From the NCBI RefSeq assembly GCF_020103755.1, contig NZ_JAHSQD010000022.1, forward strand, positions 1 through 37,661: a stretch of DNA of 37,661 nt, in the 5' to 3' direction. A model generated the notes under the pieces. The model was not told the origin of the DNA. It searched no databases and was given only the letters and a program-made list of their open reading frames with translations. Shown in pieces: positions 33,333 through 37,661 of this stretch; position 1 is the first letter of the stretch, and the number at the start of each line of letters is the position of its first letter. Origin of the DNA: Streptomyces sp. LS1784. GTDB taxonomy: Bacteria > Actinomycetota > Actinomycetes > Streptomycetales > Streptomycetaceae. A program made the translations under genes and the position numbers.

Positions 33333-33653
33333 GGCGAGGCGTCCGGTTGTTCAGCTATGCCAGTTCTGTGGGCCAGGTATGGGCGGGGCTGCTCCGTCCG
33401 GGTGGTGGCCGGGTTCGCCGGCCCACCGGGGCGGGCAGAGCCGTCGTATGACGACCCCCACCAGGCACCGCCGTCGCCGTCGCCACCCGGCGGACGCCGC
33501 CCTCCCGGCCGTAGCCCAGATGCCACCGGCCGCTGCCCGACAGCGCGGTGCGGGCGGGTGCTGCCGGACCTGGTTCAGCGAGCGCATCCGTCCGGGCGGC
33601 CTGGTCGTCCGTACGACGTGGCACGAGCCCGCCTGCACGACCGGGGGCCGGCC

Positions 33654-34337
33654 GTGACCGCCTTTGCCGCGCAGGCCTCACCCGCCCGGTTCACACCCGG
33701 CAGCACGGCGGTGCGCCGCGACGTCCACGCGGGTCGGGTCTGGACCGCGATGCCGCAGCGGGTCATCGACGACACCGGCGACACCCTCCAGCTCGCCTAC
33801 TGGCCCGGCATCACCTCGCTCGCCCCGACCACCTGGATCGACTCCCTGCGCACCGGCGACACCGCGCTGCGCGAGAGCGGTCTGCAGGACCTGGCCGCCG
33901 GCACCTGGACCGTCGCCCCCTACCGCTGGACCGGCACCGCGTTGCGCAGCACCTTCCTGGCCGGGGAGTACTTCTCGGTGCACCGGTTCCAGGACGCCGA
34001 CACGGGGGAGCCACTGTGCTGGTACGTGAATTTCGAGCTGCCCCACACTCGTCGACCGGCCGGGATCGACACCCTCGACCTGTTCGTCGACCTGGTGGTG
34101 GAGCCCGATCTTTCGGACTGGTCGTGGAAGGACGAGGACGAGTACGCGCAAGGCCGGCGCCTGGGCCTGGTCGGCGACGACCTCCACACCTCGGTCGAGC
34201 AGGCCCGCCAGCGCGCGCTCGGCCTCCTCCAGGAACGGGTCGGCCCGTTCGCCGACCCGTGGACCGCCTGGTCACCCGATCCGGCCTGGCCACTGCCGGT
34301 CCTGCCCGACGGTGCGGACGGCACGGCGCCGCACTGA
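33654..34337 (+). CDS. DUF402 / FomD-like protein
   Basis: 227 residues from a GTG at 33654; the frame is open far upstream, but coding character starts here. The DUF402 core is clear: an early strand region with VRRDVHAGRVWTAMPQRVI, LAGEYFSVHRFQDADTGEP, then WYVNFELPHTRRPAGIDTLD and LFVDLVVEPDLSDWSWKDED. Acidic residues D142, D146, E150, D160, E161, D162 lie where the family binds metal. DUF402 includes FomD, which hydrolyses cytidylyl phosphonate intermediates in fosfomycin synthesis, and nucleoside di-/triphosphatases such as Ntdp. The likely reaction is therefore metal-dependent nucleotide phosphate hydrolysis. No phosphonate pathway is nearby. The gene stands alone; the VOC gene ends 61 bases beyond, convergent. 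Confidence 0.85.
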   Translation: MTAFAAQASPARFTPGSTAVRRDVHAGRVWTAMPQRVIDDTGDTLQLAYWPGITSLAPTTWIDSLRTGDTALRESGLQDLAAGTWTVAPYRWTGTALRSTFLAGEYFSVHRFQDADTGEPLCWYVNFELPHTRRPAGIDTLDLFVDLVVEPDLSDWSWKDEDEYAQGRRLGLVGDDLHTSVEQARQRALGLLQERVGPFADPWTAWSPDPAWPLPVLPDGADGTAPH

Positions 34338-34398
34338 CCGTCCGCCGGCCACCTCGAACGGTCCCTCGGGGCTGCTGTGTGGGTGGTTGTGTGTGGTG

Positions 34399-34797
34399 TC
34401 AGCGTGTGAACTTCTCGATGGCGGCCGGGGTGACGGGGGTGAAGAAGTTGACGAGGTTGCCGTCGGGGTCGCGGAGCAGCAGGGAGCGGTTGCCCCAGGG
34501 CATGGTGGTGGGCTCGGTGACGAAGTCGGTGACGAAGCCGGTCAGGTTGCGGTGGAGGCGGTCGACGTCGTCGACGAGGAATTCGGTGATCACGGTGTGG
34601 TTGTCCGCAGGGCGGGCGGAGCCCGGGGCGAACAGTGGGACGGTGCGGGTGCCGGCGATTGCGAGGGTGGCGTGCGCGGTCTTGAGTTCGGCGAAGTCCT
34701 CGGTGGCCCATGTCGCCTGCACTCCTGTGGCGCGCTGGTAGAAGTCGACGAGGCGTGCGACGTCGCTGGTGATGATGCGGATCGAGACGAAGTCCAT
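34399..34797 (-). CDS. VOC-superfamily (glyoxalase/bleomycin-resistance-like) protein
   Basis: 132 residues after AAGGAGACCCCC. Two beta-alpha-beta-beta-beta modules: the first from MDFVSIRIITSDVARLVDFY, the second with HTVITEFLVDDVDRLHRNLT and NRSLLLRDPDGNLVNFFTPV (the RDPDGNLV(N/E)F motif is diagnostic). VOC proteins bind small ligands or metals and act as glyoxalases, dioxygenases or drug-sequestering resistance proteins; the substrate is unknown. It is divergent from a WYL-type regulator, with a perfect inverted repeat between them, and is therefore very likely under that regulator's control. Confidence 0.92.
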   Translation of the reverse strand: MDFVSIRIITSDVARLVDFYQRATGVQATWATEDFAELKTAHATLAIAGTRTVPLFAPGSARPADNHTVITEFLVDDVDRLHRNLTGFVTDFVTEPTTMPWGNRSLLLRDPDGNLVNFFTPVTPAAIEKFTR

Positions 34798-34846
34798 GGG
34801 GGTCTCCTTGGCTGTACCGGGGGTGTGCACGTCGAAGAGTAGGAGA

Positions 34847-34873
34847 AATAGTGGACAGGATCGGTCCACTATT
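34847..34873. promoter_or_regulatory. Perfect inverted repeat between VOC and WYL genes
   Basis: Ten-base perfect arms (AATAGTGGAC and its complement) around a seven-base spacer, 17 bases from the regulator start and 49 bases from the VOC start. Position and symmetry make it the probable operator for the WYL-family protein, acting on both divergent promoters. Confidence 0.8.
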
Positions 34874-34890
34874 CGCGTTAGGTTGTGCCC

Positions 34891-35880
34891 ATGTCTCGAC
34901 CCACTGGCCGCGTGCTGAAACTCCTGGAGCTGCTGCAATCGGGCGGCACCCGGACTGTGGCCGAGCTCGCCGACCGGCTCGGCGTCGAAGGACGCACCGT
35001 GCGGCGGTATGTGGACCAGCTGATCGACCTGGACGTGCCCGTGGAGTCGGTGCGCGGCCGCTACGGCGGGTACCGGCTCGCCTCCGGGTACCGCCTGCCT
35101 CCGCTCATGCTCAGCGACGAGGAGGCGCTGGCCGTGCTGCTCGGCCTGCTCGCCGGCCGCCGGGCAGGGCTGACCACGACGGAGCACACGGCAAACGAGA
35201 CGGCATCGGCGAAGATCCGCCGGGTGCTGCCCCAGCACATCGCCCGCCGGCTCGACACACTCCTGGAGGCGCTCGCCTTCACCGATCAGCCCGGCGGGTT
35301 CGAGCCCCCGGACACCGGGGTCCTGCTCACCGTCGCCGATGCGGTGCAACACCGTCGGCCGGTCTCCATCAGATACACCGACCGCAGCGGACGGCGTAGC
35401 GAACGCACGCTGCACGCGTACGGGATCGTCACCCATGCGGGCCGGTGGTACGTCACGGGCAAGGACGCCGGGATCGGCGAGGACCGCACCTTCCGGCTCG
35501 ACCGCATCGCAGACGCGAGGACCCTGTCCGGCTCTTTCGAAGCGCCCACGGGTCCCGGCCCGGCACAGCGCGTGCTGTCAGGGTTCGCCACGGCCGAGTA
35601 CCGGCATGAGGTGAGTTTGCGGATCCACGGGACAGTCGAACAGATCCGCGCCCACCTTCCCGCCAGCGTCGCGGCCCTGGAGGAGCATGAGCCCGCGGCA
35701 GGCGAGGACCGGACGGCCGAGCGCTGGCTGCGCGTCGGGCTACGGGTGGAGCGGCTCGACTGGTTGCCTCCGGTGCTCGCCTCACTCGACCGGCCGTTCG
35801 TCATCGAGCGCCCCGATGAACTGCGCGACCTCGTCGCCGCGCTCGCCGATCGCCTCGCGTCCTGCGCCCGCCGAACCTGA
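34891..35880 (+). CDS. YafY-family (HTH-WYL) transcriptional regulator
   Basis: 329 residues from ATG 34891 (a GTG six bases earlier is possible). N-terminal DeoR-like helix-turn-helix: LLELLQSGGTRTVAELADRL followed by GVEGRTVRRYVDQLIDLDV, and the wing GRYGGYRL. The WYL domain at ~140-220 shows RRPVSIRYTDRSGRRSERTL, then HAYGIVTHAGRWYVTGKD, where the canonical W-Y-L reads W-Y-V, and FRLDRIADARTL. A C-terminal extension with RVGLRVERLDWLPPVLASLD completes the YafY architecture. WYL proteins sense small ligands or nucleic acids. It is divergent from the VOC gene with a perfect inverted repeat between them, a common actinobacterial module. Confidence 0.93.
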   Translation: MSRPTGRVLKLLELLQSGGTRTVAELADRLGVEGRTVRRYVDQLIDLDVPVESVRGRYGGYRLASGYRLPPLMLSDEEALAVLLGLLAGRRAGLTTTEHTANETASAKIRRVLPQHIARRLDTLLEALAFTDQPGGFEPPDTGVLLTVADAVQHRRPVSIRYTDRSGRRSERTLHAYGIVTHAGRWYVTGKDAGIGEDRTFRLDRIADARTLSGSFEAPTGPGPAQRVLSGFATAEYRHEVSLRIHGTVEQIRAHLPASVAALEEHEPAAGEDRTAERWLRVGLRVERLDWLPPVLASLDRPFVIERPDELRDLVAALADRLASCARRT

Positions 35881-35943
35881 TGTCACTTCTCGACGCACAA
35901 CGTCACTGCAGCAAGGATTTCGGGAACTGATGATGGGTCAGCG

Positions 35944-36190
35944 CTATTCCTGTCGCTCGCAGCCGATGCGGCGGAAGCGGAGCGGGCAGGCGTGGCCGCC
36001 TGCGCAGACGTTGGAGGGTTCCTGGCAGACGCCGTAGGTGGTGGCGATCTCGCCGATCGCGCGGCGGACGTGCTCGGACTCCAGCAGGCCCTGGGCCTTG
36101 CGCCGGACGCGGTTGCCGTGCCGGTCGAACTGCACGGCGGTGACCCGGTTCACGGCCTCGCGCTTGCGCTTCTGACCGACTCATGGCGAC
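35944..36190 (-). pseudogene. Remnant of a Cys-rich actinobacterial integrase
   Basis: Minus-strand reading: KRKREAVNRVTAVQFDRHGN, RVRRKAQGLLESEHVRRAI, GEIATTYGVCQEPSNVCAGG, HACPLRFRRIGC, then a stop. The GVCxEPSNVxxGGxACPxRFxCxGC pattern belongs to the C-terminal region of large tyrosine-type site-specific integrases of actinobacterial elements, where cysteines probably bind zinc. Only about 80 codons are left, and the catalytic R-H-R-Y region is absent. Confidence 0.6.
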
Positions 36191-36273
36191 GTCGGGTATC
36201 GGAACTGTCCGAATGCCCGGGTGGCAGCGGAAACTGGAGTGCGTTGAGGTGGCGATCCCGGCAGGATGCGAGC

Positions 36274-36843
36274 ATGGTTACCCCCTTGGACGTCCCGTGC
36301 TTGGCTGCCGGCGACAGCTTTGTGCTCCGCGCCTGGGAGCTTGGAGATCTGCCTCTCGTCCGGGAAGCGACCGGCGACGACTACATCCCGTTGATCACGA
36401 CCGTTCCCTCGACGTACTCGCAGGCGGCGGGTGAAGCCTTCATCCGGCGGCAGTGGGAGCGGGCATCGACTGGTAGCGGGTATCCGTTCGTCATCGTCCG
36501 GATCGAGGACGGGCGTGCGCTGGGGATGGTTGGTCTCTGGCTGAGGGACCGGGGTGAGGGACGAGCGTCACTGGGCTATTGGCTTGCCGGGTCGGCCCGT
36601 GGCCAGGGGATCGCGGCCGAAGCTCTCCGGGCGGTTGTCCGCTGGGCCTTCGGTGACCTGCAGATTCCCCGTCTTCAGTTGTATGTCGAGCCGTGGAACG
36701 CCGCGTCACAGCGGACGGCTGAGCGTGTCGGCTTTCAGCGCGAGGGCCTGCTCCGCAGCTGGCAGCAGGTGGGCGGGGAGCGTCGGGACATGATCATGTA
36801 TTCGATGCTGGGTGCTGATCTGTCCTCGCCGGCCGCAGGCTGA
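36274..36843 (+). CDS. GNAT-family N-acetyltransferase (RimJ/RimL-like)
   Basis: 189 residues from ATG 36274 with an AGGA site. The layout is that of the acetyltransf_3 subgroup: N-terminal LRAWELGDLPLVREATGDDY, middle RASLGYWLAGSARGQGIAAE with the acetyl-CoA loop ARGQGIA, then LRAVVRWAFGDLQIPRLQLY, then EPWNAASQRTAERVGFQREG and LLRSWQQVGGERRDM. This subgroup acetylates ribosomal protein N-termini, aminoglycosides or other amines. It stands alone between two integrase relics, and its 3' end overlaps an antisense integrase remnant. Confidence 0.9.
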   Translation: MVTPLDVPCLAAGDSFVLRAWELGDLPLVREATGDDYIPLITTVPSTYSQAAGEAFIRRQWERASTGSGYPFVIVRIEDGRALGMVGLWLRDRGEGRASLGYWLAGSARGQGIAAEALRAVVRWAFGDLQIPRLQLYVEPWNAASQRTAERVGFQREGLLRSWQQVGGERRDMIMYSMLGADLSSPAAG

Positions 36844-36985
36844 CTTCGGCGGCGTGGGTGGACCAGTCGCCCACGCAGAGACGTTGCCAGGCGACGGCGA
36901 CGTCGGTGTGGATGCCCAGGGTGCGGGAGAGGACCGCGGCGGGGATCTCGGTGGAGAGTTGGAAGAGCGCGGTGCTCCGCGCCTG
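36844..36985 (-). pseudogene. Integrase C-terminal remnant, fused to a membrane fragment
   Basis: The minus strand shows TALFQLSTEIPAAVLSRTLG followed by IHTDVAVAWQRLCVGDWSTH and AAEVS. I recognise this as the end of an actinobacterial tyrosine-type integrase (ALxxLaxElPAxVLxxxLGIHxxxAVxWxxxxxGDWxxYAAxV). At about 36985 this reading meets a fragment in another frame (MLLGVVLLMLLEPVALITAP) from a membrane protein, so two unrelated pieces are joined. Neither is intact. The stretch to ~37270 upstream has only debris. Confidence 0.55.
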
Positions 36986-37270
36986 ACGCGGGCGACCATC
37001 GGCCGGGCGTTCAGCGGGGCGGTGATGAGGGCGACCGGTTCCAGCAGCATGAGCAGGACGACGCCGAGCAGCATCCTGCAGACCGCCCGGGGAACCCGGC
37101 CGGCCCGGACGGGGCGTCAGGTCCCGCACGCCGGCCTCCAGGGCTTCCTCCTGGTGCCCGTGCAGCGAGATGGGGAGGCGATGGCCCCGGCCACGACGCC
37201 GCGGTCGTCGTCGTCACCGGGGGGGACGAAACTCCGGTTCGCCGGGAACGGCGGCCGGATGTGCTGCCCG

Positions 37271-37287
37271 GGCGAGGCTACCTCGCC
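37271..37287. terminator. Short hairpin enclosing the stop codon
   Basis: Seven-base perfect arms (GGCGAGG with CCTCGCC) around CTA, the complement of the TAG stop of the minus-strand gene ending at 37278. It may be a terminator fused to the gene end. Arms are short, so confidence is limited. Confidence 0.4.
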
Positions 37288-37661
37288 ACGCCGAACTCCC
37301 GGGCTGCGGCCCGCAGTACGGCGATCAGCGCCAGCAGCATCAGCGTCCCGTGGGCGGGCATCGACAGGTACGGCGCCACCCCGGGCGCGATGAACTTGAG
37401 GTAGCTGCCGAGGGACGAGAGCTGGACCAGCACCGGCAGGTACCAGAGCCGCCGGGGCCGCCGGAAGGCCACGAGCACGCTGAGGACGTCAGCGACGTAG
37501 AAGTAGCGCTCGTGCATGGACGGCAGCAGGAACGGCACCGCGATCGCGAAGAGGGCGGCCAGCAGCAGGATCCCGGTTCCGGAGAGCCCCGGCCGCCCGT
37601 CGCCCGCCGCCGGGCTCCCCGGCTCTGCCCCGCGCCACGGCGCCTGCGCCCCGCCGGTGCG
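37278..37661 (-). CDS. Polytopic membrane protein, glycosyltransferase-like C-terminus (partial)
   Basis: The frame runs off the right window edge, so only the C-terminal ~128 codons are visible. Hydrophobic GILLLAALFAIAVPFLLPSM leads into HERYFYVADVLSVLVAFRRP and then further membrane helices (LPVLVQLSSLGSYLKF, LSMPAHGTLMLLALIAVLRA). The LPSMHERYFY(L/V)ADV motif is typical of the C-terminal part of membrane mannosyl-/glycosyltransferases (GT39/GT87-like, DUF2029 type) in actinomycetes, where it follows the catalytic part. These enzymes use polyprenyl-phosphate sugars outside the membrane. The first visible residues before the helix are low-complexity (A/G/P/R), a likely loop. Whether the 5' part is complete is unknown. 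Confidence 0.7.
   Translation of the reverse strand, partial: RTGGAQAPWRGAEPGSPAAGDGRPGLSGTGILLLAALFAIAVPFLLPSMHERYFYVADVLSVLVAFRRPRRLWYLPVLVQLSSLGSYLKFIAPGVAPYLSMPAHGTLMLLALIAVLRAAAREFGVAR

Noticed and set aside
31281-33653. A ~1000-residue continuous frame ending in the DUF402 gene
   Set aside because: Most of it is antiphase to nuoD with shadow composition; only the last ~227 codons (DUF402) and a short helical stretch show protein-like sequence.

Overview
The base composition (very high GC, strong third-position GC), alternative GTG/TTG starts and the protein families (PadR-ABC exporter triad, LAL-type LuxR, many AraC_binding_2 regulators, Wbl and RRHxDxxR leader-peptide relics) point to the chromosome of a streptomycete (Streptomyces or Kitasatospora). 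The window reads as an accessory, gene-decay-rich region: short intact operons are separated by 3'-end remnants of other genes (pntB, S8 peptidase, helicase-associated protein, whiB-like, IS21 istB, DUF1877-like, integrases). No rRNA, tRNA, CRISPR array, prophage or complete biosynthetic cluster is visible.

Layout. 0-0.65 kb: a pntB 3' remnant and a frameshifted small gene. 0.65-4.3 kb: a tightly overlapping PadR regulator / ABC ATPase / FtsX-type permease operon with a large palindromic operator and a terminator hairpin. 4.4-6.5 kb: decayed S8 peptidase and helicase-associated genes, one small intact hypothetical gene and another decayed gene. 7.2-8.4 kb: a short-chain dehydrogenase convergent with a small membrane protein. 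8.5-9.1 kb: relics, including a WhiB-like one. 9.4-11.8 kb: a secreted trypsin-fold protease convergent with a secreted S33 tripeptidyl-aminopeptidase-like protein. 12.1-12.3 kb: a leader peptide with an attenuator hairpin but no target gene. 12.3-15.2 kb: an acetyltransferase, small hypotheticals and a lipoprotein. 15.5-20 kb: three alpha/beta hydrolases and an AraC regulator. 20.2-28.5 kb: a block made almost only of transcription regulators (PucR, LAL-LuxR, three AraC, one AraC relic). 29-30.2 kb: one hypothetical gene plus IS21 and DUF1877-like relics. 31.35-32.7 kb: a lone NuoD paralogue lying between two copies of an ~80 bp repeat. 33.6-35.9 kb: a DUF402/FomD-like protein, then a divergent VOC protein / WYL-regulator pair around a perfect inverted repeat. 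35.9-37.7 kb: integrase relics around an acetyltransferase, and the C-terminal part of a polytopic glycosyltransferase-like protein running off the window.

How the parts work together. The clearest functional units are: the PadR-controlled exporter (0.65-4.3 kb); the two secreted peptidases, probably for extracellular peptide turnover; the hydrolase/regulator run on the minus strand (PucR, hydrolase, AraC, HSL-type esterase), plausibly small-molecule or ester catabolism; the divergent LAL/AraC-AraC locus; and the WYL/VOC module. I found no convincing wholly new system. The most interesting leads are the orphan cysteine-type attenuator, a TGAGTA-N4-TACTCA palindrome used twice, the lone NuoD between repeats, and the regulator-only island with degenerate AraC paralogues. 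All family assignments come from reading motifs in translated sequence, without a database search.
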